64,000 nt of DNA from positions 1,498,001-1,562,000 of the forward strand of contig CM036628.1 in the NCBI GenBank assembly GCA_020746105.1, given 5' to 3'. Position 1 is the first letter of the stretch. Each line of letters opens with the position of its first letter. The notes below the pieces were generated by a model. That model saw only the letters and a program-made list of their open reading frames with translations. It was not told the DNA's origin and ran no database searches. Positions 48,587-60,177 of this stretch are shown here, in pieces. The stretch is from Trogon surrucura. Its lineage: Eukaryota > Chordata > Aves > Trogoniformes > Trogonidae. The position numbers and the translations under genes were made by a program.

Positions 48587-51500
48587 CCCTGAAAGCTGAT
48601 AATGAGCCCACCTTTGGGGTTGGGTTGCGCAGGGGTCGGTGTTTTAGACCTTTAATGTGCAGATACCTACTACGTCGTGTTCTCCACGAGTTACACAATG
48701 TGGTTTTCCCCTCTGCTTCTTCGCTCGTTCTTCCAGCTGCCCGGAGCTGGCTCCCCGAGGAGCCGTAACCCTTGCCCACGCAGCAGCGCTTGGAAGCCCT
48801 TCTTGTGGGCGATCTTAATTACAATGAGCCTTCATACAGGAAAAGGCTGTTGCAGGAGATTGCCCACAGCCCCTAACAGGAAAACGACGGTGTTTGAAAG
48901 GAGGGAAGTAAAGCACTGTGGATTATCAGTTGCAAACCTCAAGGTCTCTGTCTTGCCTGGCAGAAAAATAAATGGCAGAGGTGCCACGTTGGCCGGCACT
49001 GGGTCACCGGGTACAGCCCCCAGCTCCCCTCAGGGAAGGGTCCCCAACTCCGTTCCCTTCCGCTCCCAAATTAATACTATCATTGCCAATTTGCAAAGAA
49101 TTTCACGAGCATCCGCTACTTAAAAGCACAGCCACCGCTTTGCTCTTTAACCCATGAGGAGTGTCAGAAGAAATAATAACGCAGAGCCCAGGTGTGGGGA
49201 GAAATGCTTTTCCCAGATCCCCTTCTGGACGTACAGGAGGCAGGGAAGTCGGGTCGGCTCTTGCTGCGTGACACAGCGGGACGGAGCTAAACTGCAACTC
49301 TGTCTAGTTACCAGGGATTTGTACTTTTCCAATTAAAGGATGATTCAAGCGAATGTAAACAATGATGTCACCCTGAGAACCTTTTAGCCACAATTTAAGC
49401 CATGACATGGTGTGAAGCAGGGAGAATCAGCTAACCTTTTGGCCTGTGCATTTTTTTCTCCACAAACGGACGATATCTGGATTATCGTCATTTCGTGTTC
49501 GATCTCAGTTACACAGGTTTAAAGCTGTAGCTCGGCTGAAGATAACAGCCTGTCTTTGCATTTGTCTTGGTGTAATCGAGAACACTTATTCCATTACAGT
49601 TGTTTGTACAATGTGTGTTAGAATGTGAGTGAGAGAACAACTGACTGAAAGCTGCCCTCACGCTGCACGCTTTATAAAGGTAGAGATTTTACTGATCTTC
49701 CTGGAAAACCCCAATTTGTTTTGAATGTGAAAATTCACCGCGAGAAACCTAGGTAACCCGCTTACTTTCCTAAGTGAAAAAGGAAGGAAAGCCAGTGTGT
49801 GGCCCCTGCACCGAGACCGCAGCAACATCCAGTCGTGTGAGGCAGCACAACCCCGTCGCTATTCCCGAACGCGCCGGCGTATGCTCCCACTTTGCATTTA
49901 TTTTCGCTTTCAAGATCCCATTCCGCTCAGCCTCCTGGAGGCTTTCACGCTTAAGACAACTTTCCTTCAATCTTGGCAAAGTTTCTGCCGAGTAAGGACA
50001 GAGCAGTGGCTAAGGCAACAGAACAGGGCTTGGCCCAATAGGAGTTACCAGAGGATGTAATTAATTCAGAATCCTATGTCAGCCCGTTGCGATGGGGAAG
50101 GATTCCCTGGGGCAGAGGCTCCTCTGGCTGCGATCTCAACGCAGTTGGTCGCTTTGCAAGAGCCGTGTGCTTCTCACGGCTCGTCATCCCACTCAGCGAT
50201 GACTCTTCCAAACATGATGATACCGTGCATCTCTGGGAAAGGAGGGCCAAGTTATTACGGTGAAGCCGCTAATGATCCCGTTAAGAGTTTTATTACTTAA
50301 CCCACTGACACATCAGGTTCTGACTGATCTCCAGGAAGGAGATAAACCCAGCCTTCAGTGCGATGTGTTTATAGGTTTGGGATTGCTGCGGGGTTTCTAG
50401 GCAGCCTGTTTTCTCTCAGCTTTCCCACCAAGTCAAATAAACACGAGTAGCTTCGTTCTCCGGGTCGGTTTGGACGATGCCGCCCTGCCCTAATGGAACC
50501 GAAGTGCAGGTCAAAACAAAAGCCCTGGCACGGCGCGACCTGTGCGATGAGGGAACCGCCTGGGCAAGGGGGATTCAGGAGGAGGAGGATGTATAAAAGG
50601 CTGATTTCTTCTTCTTAGTATTATGGATTTATTCCAATCTACAGACTTTTCAAAAAGAAAGACTGGTACAGCTGGTCATCTGCATGCTATGGCTTATATC
50701 AGAAGAGCATTGTTAAACTAGAAAGAGGAGCTAGAAAGACCCCTAGAATAAAATTGGGGGTTCAAAATATATAAATCAGACTGTGAACTTTACATCAAGG
50801 ATAAAAATATTTATTATAAATTAGCCATGTACTTTGTCTTTTTTATTGTTGCCTACTCTGCATTTGAAACATAGTGTTCAAGCCTACGTGGTAAAACGCC
50901 ATTATTAATTTAATTTCATTTAATTTAATAAATCATGAAGTAGCGTGATCGTCTTCTGGTTACAGAATTAGATCTCCGTTGAAGTTTGTGCCTAACTATG
51001 GTTGTTATACGGCTATTAAAAATAAATTAGCAACCTTCTTTTCCTAATGTACTACCCAGCACGTCAGAGCGGGTATACGATATCATCCAGGGCAGGCAGC
51101 CACGACATCCCGCAAGCCTACAAGTGCAGACTAACGCTCCCGGGAGAAAGGCTCTCCTTTTCCCACCCCAAGAATACGCGCACAATTTGTTTTAACGTTC
51201 TTCCTGACAGTATCTTCAGCCTTTCTGGCAGCAGGACAAAAGGAGAGGAAAGGAGACGGTTTTGTCTGGGTGTAAATCTCAGTTTTCATTTGCCAAACCC
51301 GTCCTGCGCTTTTGAAAAAAAATCTGGGCAGTAAAGCCGAAAACTCTGTGCTCAAAGTGGGGTTTGCAGCGAAGCAAAAACTGTGCTAGTTTTGATTTCC
51401 ATGGTGTAGAGTTTGCATAGCTGTTGTTCAAGGCCATTTGCTTTTTCACTGTACAATACCGCCGTACCACCGCACTTTAAAACATCAATGTAGACTTTTA

Positions 51501-53431
51501 GATGCTACGTGGGTTCGTGTGTGGCATTGAGCGAGTGGCTCTGATATTCCCCCTATGTCTCGTTCTGTCTTGTCTCTCAGTCTGACCACTTGACTTAAAA
51601 ACTTTGGTCTCAATATCTTCCCGATTTACCTGAAACTTGCATACAAAAATCTTGTTTTCAAGACAGTTTACGCCGAAAAGATAAAGGTGACTTTCAGAAA
51701 CAGGCAGCTATTGCTTGGGAAAACAGGAACAATCACTGTAAGATAAATGATTGGGTAGAATCAGACCAGGAATAGGAGACACAAAGCTGACAACAATTAT
51801 CTCTTACCACGTAAAGCAGATCCATTTGGAAACCCAACTAGTTGGCCCAGGGTCTGCAAGTGCCCTGGGTAGCTCACATCGCTTGTGCAGTACTAAAAAA
51901 TGTCCTTTAGGGGCTGGTTTTCTGCGTAAAAAAAGCCAGTAGAGATATTCTCCTTGCACAGAGAGGGGATAGAGGGATGCGTGTTCAAACAGCCGTGGTG
52001 CTGGCACTACCCCTTCTCCTCGGGGGGCTTCTTCATTCCTGGCTCACTCCCAGTGTGATAAGGTGGAAATCACCTTTTTGATCCACTAGCCCTTCTTCTG
52101 AGCAAAAGGCCAAGTGTAATCTTTAATCCAGAGTCCAGTGCTTGAGAGTCTGTATGAGGGCAATATCGAAGGTTTTATTCTACCGCCCTGAGATTACTAT
52201 TACAGATCCTGGATGGTTCTGTTACAGTGATCAAACTCTTTCTATGCATTTCTTTTGCATCCTTGGAGCAGCACTTAATCTTAACATCATTAAGGCCATT
52301 ACCATTACGGTTCGGGATAAACACTTCACTTTGATGCACCAGGTAGCTAATGCTTTGCAGAGCCCTTGCTCTGTGCTGCTGATATTTTAATTCCCAGATT
52401 GACCGATGCATCTGGTCTTGTCTGGTGTCATCATGTGCAGTGTCCTTAAATTCAGAGCTAGGCTAACCAGACTTAAAAAGAGACAGTAAAAGGGGTTAAA
52501 GAGCATCATTAGGAGTGCCCAGAAGAGCTTAATTCCTTTAGTCATCTTTCCTGTTTTCAAAAATCTTCCTGCTTATCTCGGCTCTGGTCTTGACATCTGC
52601 TGGTGGCGAAAGCCAAGCAGTGACACTTGGGCGTGGCGGGATGCAAGGAGGGTATCTCGCCGGCGGATCTTCTCGCAGCGTGTGCGATAAAGGAACCGAG
52701 GGGAATTCTCAACATACAGAGGGCAAAGGTCTCTCTCTCGTGCTCTTACATTTGACAGGCAAAGTGATGTCCTTCGGTGCGTACTGTACTGCCAGCCTCT
52801 GAAAGGCTGCCTTTTTGTTTTGATTCTATATTGTTCTAAGTTAAATAGTAGGAAAAGAGAAATCTCTGCCACCATAACAGTCTCGTATAGATCTATTCAT
52901 TATAGATCCCGAGAGGAAACTGAGAGTTCCCCCGGACAATGGTCTGACATACAAACGAGCATACATTAACTTTCTGTGGCTGTATAGTTCATTTTGGCTG
53001 CACTTCCTTTGCATTCTTAGGAACAGGAATCCAGGCATAATTCGGTTTGATCTCTTCCCCTGCCTCGAACCGCTGCCTTGTTAGACACGCTGCACGTCAG
53101 GCGGCATCTGCCGCAGAGCCCTGAAGTGGAAGCGCTTCGGGCAGACGCGTGGAGCGTTGGGGGATGCTCTTGGAGCGAGGGAGAGGGCCAGGGGCAGAGG
53201 GGATCAGGCCAGGTCTGCAGGGTTTCAGCTCACTGGGTCACGGCTGCTGGCCAGATACAACGCTCCACACCACCAAGGCGGTCTGATGGGCTGCACATAA
53301 GCCACGATGTTTTAATAGATCAGCTTTGGTCCCCTGTTCTGTGACAAACACCTCTGCAGGTACCCACTGAGAGCTTTGGGCCCTTTGGCACGGCATTCTT
53401 CCCTGCAGCATACGTGTGTTTTCTGCTGTTG
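48587..53431. other. Non-coding, presumed intron or intergenic
   Basis: No exon or repeat family is recognised. The stretch at 50580-51040 is AT-rich, including an AATTTAATTTCATTTAATTT segment near 50910. A CpG group lies near 52630-52690. The open frames are short and overlap. Confidence 0.5.
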
Positions 53432-53520
53432 TGCCTCCGCTCTTCTGTAAATCAGGGAGATTAGCGCTTCCCTTCCTCCCTGGAGGGACGGGGCGATAAA
53501 TACTTTGAGGAGAAAAAGCA
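53432..53520 (+). mobile_element. Possible MIR-like SINE relic
   Basis: CTTCTGTAAATCAGGGAGAT, then GGGGCGATAAATACTTTGAGG, recall the 3' half of amniote MIR-like SINEs (CATCTGTAAAATGGGGATAAT, then AAGATAAATAC...TTTGAG). The match is patchy and may be chance. Confidence 0.35.
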
Positions 53521-54567
53521 GCTCAGGAACTGCAGTAGATTTACTTCATCTTTCGCTTCCATCACCAGAGAAAATGCCATCTGAAGCTACAAAGACACTG
53601 AGGCATTTCAGGTTGCAAGGATTAGGACTGAGATACTTGGGACAGGCTCAGATTCAGCTGTCCTGCAGACAGACACCTATAGAATTTGGGTCCGGCTGGT
53701 GCTTTTTGGCACTGACACGTCGCGCTCTCGCTTACTTTGGCACGGGAACAGAGCCAAGCAGGTGAGAAAGATTGGACACCAGATCGGTCACCGCTACCCT
53801 GCCTTCAGCACCACACAGTAAGAGAAGTGTGACACTCCCTCCTGAAGTGCCACCCATCCCACCCAACAGGTGTGTGTGACACCCTGCGTACGCCGACACC
53901 GTGGACACCACCACGTGCACGGCACAGGGCTGGCAGTTTTCTATAATTTCTTTATAGAAATTATATAGCCTCTCGGCCCACACATGCGCGGCGGGTTGCT
54001 GGTTTCCTCGGAGGAATAACGAAGCGCGGACGCGCACACGGGCGCAAACGGATGCAGCGTCACTCCAGTTGCAACTGCATTCCAAAAAGGCCTCTTGGTT
54101 TTCGTTCCGACTGCGTCCTCTGGCACAGAGAGATTTGCAAAGCTAATTTTCAGCTCCCGTCTAATGGATCCCCCTGCTGAGTGTCTGTTACAGTTAAAGG
54201 ATTCCAGATTGAGAGTTTGTTCTCGTCTCCCCTGTGCATATCTGTGTTGGAGGTATTTCTTGGAGAGCTGGTTAATGAGCCTGGAGCACGACTGAACGTT
54301 CGTGCTGATGTTCAGGTGGAGTTTCCCCTCCTCCTTGGAGGAAGAGAGCCCCCCCCACCCTTACAGCCCATTTGTTTCCTTACTCCTTTCAACCCAGTAG
54401 AAGTAAAGTGATTACAGGTATCAGACTGTGCAAGGGAATACTGGATTTATCAAAGCTGATAAGCAGAAGGAGAAATCCCCCTCGCTAGGAGCTCACTTGT
54501 TCTGGCACTCGCATGCTTTGGAGGAGGAGGCAGGAGCCGCAAGTCGAGCGGCGTGCAGCGAGGGTTC
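53521..54567. other. Non-coding, no gene recognised
   Basis: It contains a perfect inverted repeat at 53942-53965 and a small CpG group near 54020-54050. No exon is recognised. Confidence 0.5.
53942..53965. other. Perfect 10-bp inverted repeat, 4-nt loop
   Basis: TATAATTTCT and AGAAATTATA are reverse complements separated by TTAT. The AT-rich arms make a weak hairpin. No transcript or terminator role is expected in this genome. Confidence 0.8.
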
Positions 54568-54623
54568 AAAATACACTCCTCAAAACACATTCCTCAAAAT
54601 ACACTCCTCAAAACACAACTCTC
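54568..54623. repeat. Four-copy 14-bp tandem repeat with dimer pattern
   Basis: Units AAAATACACTCCTC, AAAACACATTCCTC, AAAATACACTCCTC and AAAACACAACTCTC alternate between two variants, so the true period is 28 bp in two copies. The frames running through it yield repeated KTHSSKYTPQNT-like peptides, which are artefacts. Confidence 0.93.
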
Positions 54624-54794
54624 TGTTGTCCCCTTGCCCCCAGGCTTGCCCTGCTGGCGAGGGCACTGCCGTCCACACCAGCTCTGCACCAGCTCCAGCT
54701 CCTCCCAGCTCCTGCAGAAGCTGGAGGAAGCCTTTCCCCAGACGATCCTGCAGTCAGTTTAGCCGAGCTCTAATCCCCGCCGTGCCGCAGGCTT

Positions 54795-54967
54795 CCTGTA
54801 GGACCTTAAGTAAGATGCTTATCTTATCTGTCCTTGCTTTCCAGCAGTACATAGTAGCAATTACTTACCAACCTCACAAACAAGTTGCAAGGTTAAATCC
54901 CTTTGTAAGCCATCTCGCAACTAATCCTAGAAATGCAGACTGAATTATTATTACTATTATTACCATT
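54795..54967 (+). mobile_element. MIR-like SINE, sense orientation
   Basis: The order GGACCTTAAGTAAGATGCTTATCT, AACCTCACAAACAAGTTGCAAGGTTAAAT, then ATTATTATTACTATTATTAC follows MIR: GACCTTGGGCAAGTTACTTAAC, then ACCTCACAGGGTTGTTGTGAGGATTAAAT, then the 3' ATTATTATT end. It is the best MIR match in the window, diverged but nearly colinear for 170 bases. Confidence 0.7.
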
Positions 54968-55050
54968 TTGGCACTGTCCTTTCTCAGCCACGCGCGTTTT
55001 GCTGTGACATCTGCAACTACCCAAACCTACGGTTAAGGTTTAAGTACCAT
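54968..55050. other. Short spacer
   Basis: It separates the MIR-like SINE from the following CR1 stub. Nothing is recognised in it. Confidence 0.6.
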
Positions 55051-55118
55051 GGCAAGGGGGTTGGATTAAATGATCTCTAAGGTCCCTTCCAGCCTAGGCC
55101 ATTCTATGATTCTATGAT
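55051..55118 (+). mobile_element. CR1 3' terminal stub, plus orientation
   Basis: GGGGGTTGGATTAAATGATC, then GGTCCCTTCCAGCCTAGGCC, then ATTCTATGATTCTATGAT form a textbook avian CR1 3' end. Only 68 bases remain, so reverse transcription stopped almost at once. The tail is intact. Confidence 0.93.
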
Positions 55119-58100
55119 CATTTCCCACAAAAGATTTTCTCATTTTTGGGCACAGCATATTGGATCTTCACACCCAAATGCCCTTAGAGGGTAGGCACAG
55201 CCATACAGAAAATAAAAGATGAATGGGACACACACATACAAACGAGACAGCCCATTTCAGGCATCTTCTCATACCTGGAGACCAAACTTCTAATGCTTTT
55301 TTTAATATTTGTGAAGATTTTGCCTTGAGGAAGGGTAGGAAGGAGGACAAAAAGAGATATTGTTCCTTCATGGAAAGGATTTTGGTTTTCCCAAGCAGCT
55401 GACCAGGCAGATCTTTGAGTATTCAAGTACACATTTCAGTCTGCAGTAGGTACAAAGAGAGTTCTGCTGGGGCTTTTTGGTGGGACAGGAGTCTGTCCCA
55501 CGGAATGACCATCACGGACACCTCTCAGTGCTGAAAGACCAGAGACCAGATGGATTTACGGACGATGTTTGTTGTGAATTCCTCACTTACCCCAGAACAA
55601 AATACGTTTGTGAAGCCAGCCTGGAAACACTTAGCACTCATTCAGCCACTGCTTCGGATATACGTGACTAAGAATCTGGCTCTTTTTCATGTGTAGTTAA
55701 GCCATCTCAAAAAATTCAAATTTTAGAAAAGGCAGAAAGCCGATCTTTATGTCCAGGCTAAGCTAGAATTATAACTGCCTAACCTCTTAACAAGCTGTTT
55801 CTCTCACTCAAAAGAGAACAGCATAAATGAATTTCTCTGGAAAAGGTTGTCCTTTCATTTTAATTAAGATGAAAATACCCAAGTAAAACAAAATACCTGG
55901 CCTTATCAGCTTTCATGGCTATTATTCTATTTGTCAGCTGGGGCAATCCATTTGCTGCGTGAACCGCGGTGCTAAGGGGACGGTATCTTTGTGCTCAAGA
56001 GCAACGTATTCCCAAGCATGTTGTCTTTGGCATGGCCAATATTTTATCTGCCAGAGCCAACGTTAATGAAAAATTCCTGAAAAATTCCACATTTCAGCAC
56101 GGCAACACTGTGATGGGAATTATAATGTCTTCTGACCTCGTTCAGATATCGGGCAGGGTAGAAAAGAGGGAGGCATTGCTGAACACCCCTCTGCAGGACT
56201 TTGGGTACTTGGTGCTAAGTTTGTGAAGCTTGCCAGCCTCCGTAAGCAATAGCAACAGGTCATGTGCTCCCCACAGTACCTGCATCCAAAATCAGCATTT
56301 CTCGGAACAGACGCGCATGCGGTCTGGGTCGGTGAAATTAAGAACTGCCTTCCAGTTTTGTTGCGCAACAGCCTCATCACTTTGAAACAGAGTGATGCAG
56401 CAGCTCTGCAACGAGAACACATCCGTATGGAAGTGGGTTTCCCCTTCTGGGACAACGCTGATGAAGTCATGAATCTTCCTGACACAGGAGTGTGATCCCT
56501 CACAGTCAACATTAGCCTGGATGACTTGTAATATATGGGCTCAACTCCTCATTCCATCAAAGAGCCTGGAAAACCAAGGCCAAGCAAATAAAACTGTGAA
56601 ATAAAAGCCCGGTCATGAGTAAGGTGGCCTTAAATCTCTGCCACTGACTGCAAAGTGACAGTGCAGGGAAATGGAAGGGACTCGTTTACTTTGATTGGCA
56701 TTAATTGAGTTCACACAGCTACTCGTTCCCCTTCAGAGTTCAGAGTATCGTGTATTTCTGTTGTAAGAGGGATGGTACTACAGCTTAACTGGCATACGGG
56801 CTGTGCCACAGCGAAACTGCTGACCTGAACAGGAGAAAAGACACCCCAAATTTCTCCTTCAGCCCCTTCACTTGAGCCTTGCACAGCAAGACCGCCCTGT
56901 CTGCTCTGAGGAGGCTTCTTGCCAGGGCAGTGCCCGTGACGCGGGCAGGACGGGCGAAGCAGAGCTGTGGGAATCGTGGAAGATCCCAATGTAGGAAAGA
57001 GAGGCCGTTCTGAGGAGAAACAAAGCTCAGAGAGGTGTGCCTGGATTTACTCACGCCGTGGAGGTCACTCAGTGAGTGGAGAAATACGTGAGCTTGTCAC
57101 CCCACACACCGTCCTGCAACCGAAACCTTCGTGCTGTACACACGCGTTGCTGGCCAGAACACAAAGGCCAAAGAGAATCAAGACTAGGAGCTAACAGAAT
57201 CCAAAGCCAGCTTACTAACACACACATCCACACCCGGGAAAAGGCAGGGCGAGCAGTGTGATTTATTCCCCCGTGTTGTCAGAGTCCGCGATAGCGTCTC
57301 CTACCAACGACCGCCTGTCGCGCCCCAGAGACAGGAGCGAGCCTGACAGGACACAGATAAGAGCAGGTGCTAATTTGATGTTGTGGTCCAGCACATAGAC
57401 ACAACGCTGGGCAAATGCTCTGGTTTCAGCCCCTCTCTTGCCAAATCTCCCCTCTTTTGGAGACTTTATAAATGGCAGCTGCCATTTAAACGCACGGCGC
57501 GCTCCTCCCGCGTGGACAAGATGTATGATGTGCTGGCGCTGCGAGCTGCCACCTTTATTTCAGTTATAAAGGATGCAAAGGGAGGGACGGGTTCTTGCCA
57601 ATCACAGACTTGCCTAAATATTTATCTCTGCTAGAAACAGTTTAGTTGCTGGATTTAGCCCAGGGCTGATTCTGATGAGAGACATCAAACACAATATATA
57701 TGAATCAGGGACAGCACATCTGGCATTGCCTGTGTGCTGTAGGAATATAAATAAAAGAGCCAGCAAACTCCAGCTGGTGGGTTATTTGTACTGCAGCGAG
57801 GCTGTCAGCTTTCTAATATCACCACCCAGGGAGAAGAGGGTGCCGTGAATCACTCGGGGCTGCTTCGTGGTCCCCCGTTGGCATGTGTCTTTCTTTTTGC
57901 ATGAGGGGACTCAAAAGCGAAGGATCACAAACACTTTTTGGGAAACGATCCGCAAGAGCTCCGAGAAGAGCGGCGGGCCAAGCCGGCAGCGCTGCCAATA
58001 CTTAGAGCGTTTCTCTGACACGGCGATATTTTATTTTTGGAAGTATCTGACACAAATGTTCTTTTCCTGGAAAGATTCCTTCTCCTGCCTGCCTCCCCCC

Positions 58101-60096
58101 GCCTCCCTCAGACTGCTGGTGCCAATATTTCTGTTGCAACTTCCTTGCTCCCAGCCGTTTCCTGCTATAGATTTCCCTCCCCTCTCTGTCGGAGCTGATG
58201 GTCCAGGTTGCACCCGGCGTTGTTCTGCTGGCCTGCAAGGAGGCAAACCTCCATCGTCTTGTCCGAGCGGAGCTCTGCCCTCAGAACTGATAGAGTCCAC
58301 GAGTGCCTTTTACTCCATCGCTCTGCGAAAACCAGTACGATAAGCACGAGCTTTAGCTGGGCAAAATTCAGCCTCGAGATGTGAGCAGAAGCCTGGGAGC
58401 TGAGGGTTAAAATGACTGCGATGCCCAAAGAGTCATCTCGATCAGTCTAAACAAAATCAGCATGCGGAGCAGCCATGGAGAGAGATTTATCGCATTACTT
58501 CCCTGATTAGCCCAGGACACCAATTTTAGGTACTGTAAAAACAGCGGAGGTCAAATTTACTATGGAGGGCAAAGACCAGTGATTCATTTTTCCTTATTCT
58601 TTACAGTCGCTTTTCACCTTGAAGAACAAAAGGGCCTAAAGTCAGGGAACGTTTGTTCTTGAGTCTTGCCAAAGCCTTTTTTTTGTTTTTAATAAACCAT
58701 CATTAAAATCTGGGCCCACTGCCTTGACAAAAGAAAAGAATATATTTATGTATACTTAAGAGACGGGAAAGAGCCTGTGCGCCGGGTCTGGTCACAGATA
58801 AAGGAATTCCGGACATTATTCCTTGTGCTCCTACGGGTTGTGACATGGGATTTCCTTTCGAAGCGGTAAATAGCCCCGCAGTTGTTGTACGACAGGGCGG
58901 GGTGGTCACTGGTTTCTTTAAAACTGGGAGAGATGAAAGCACGTTGTGAGAAGGAAGACGGGCTGGACACCCGGGCACAATGAACCCCCGCGAACCGGGG
59001 CGAGGGTTGCAAATTCATCCCACCCAAAGCTCGAGGCTTCGCCCTCACAAGCTTCCCATGGGTTAGAGGTGCTACCAGGTTCAGGAAGAGTAGCTCTCGT
59101 CACAGCAAAATAGATTTAACTCGTTAAGAAGGAGCCAAAATGTCGGGGTTTGTCAGCACCTGACGCGTTCCTCCTACACCCGCGGGAGATGGATGGAACT
59201 TGTGAGGAAACGGGTTTATCCGGGGGTGACTCCTGATGGTTCCTGCCCTCTCTCCAGGGCAGAGAGCCTCTCGCCACGCGCTCTGGGACACTCACGGCGT
59301 GGTATGGAACAGGGAGGGTGGCAAGGGGGGGACACCGTAGCTGCGAGGTTCAGGAGGAGCCTCCCCACGTTTTGGAACATGAGTCAGACAGTCGAGGCCT
59401 TTTGTAAGTGAAAGCACCTTCCTCTCTTTGGCTGAATCCCGCAGAGCGCTGGAATGAGCAGTCTTCTCTTTTAAGAGCTAAAGCTGCGGATTTTATCCTG
59501 TTTGCATTTTAAATAGGCAAACATTCAACTTTGCACTGGGGCTCTGTTGGACTTTGCATTAAGGATTCACCAAAGCGCCCTGATGGGAAGTCGGGAGGTG
59601 GGAGGAACGTGAATCACTTGATGAGGGAGAAAAGAACATCAAGCTGATTTCATATTTGGATCTGAATATAAAACGATTTCCCTTCCTCCCTCTTCCTACA
59701 GCTGTCCTGGGGGGTCAGCAAAGCCTGCAGATCCTACACCTCACAGTTAAAACAGGGCTTAATGAGAAGGGGGAAGAAGATTTGCATGCTACTGTTCTCC
59801 AAATCCTCAGGATTCAGGTCTTCAGTACTAAGTGTTCATTTAAAGAATCATCAGTGGAACCGATAAATTAGCATATTGCAGAAGTTTGCAGATGGAAAGT
59901 TCCTATATGAGCCTTCTTATTCTTTCTATTTTATTGCTTGATATCTGATTTACAGCTCTCTGGTCCTTCTACTGTGTAACAACACACCTGCAGATTTGTT
60001 TTCCCTTCAGCTACAGCGAGATCTCATGGCAGTATAGGGAGGCACATGGTAAAATTGCAAAATCCAGCTTATAAACTTCATGTAAAATGGGAATGT
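55119..60096. other. Non-coding, presumed intron or intergenic
   Basis: No exon or repeat family is recognised. The segment at about 57600-57800 (TATTTCAGTTATAAAGGATG, CCTAAATATTTATCTCTGC, ATATATATGAATCAGGG) resembles a conserved enhancer in texture. This cannot be tested from one sequence. Confidence 0.5.
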
Positions 60097-60177
60097 ATAG
60101 AATCATAGAATCATAGAATCATAGAGTGGCTTGGACTGGAAGGGACCTTTAAAGGTCATCAAGTCCAACCCCCCAAT
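60097..60177 (-). mobile_element. CR1 3' terminal stub, minus orientation
   Basis: Three ATAGAATC tail units, then GGCTTGGACTGGAAGGGACC, then AGGTCATCAAGTCCAACCCC are the reverse complement of a CR1 3' end. About 80 bases remain. The CTTTAAAGGTCATC variant suggests a third CR1 subfamily, distinct from the 19.5/47.7-kb and 27.4/48.3-kb types. Confidence 0.9.
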
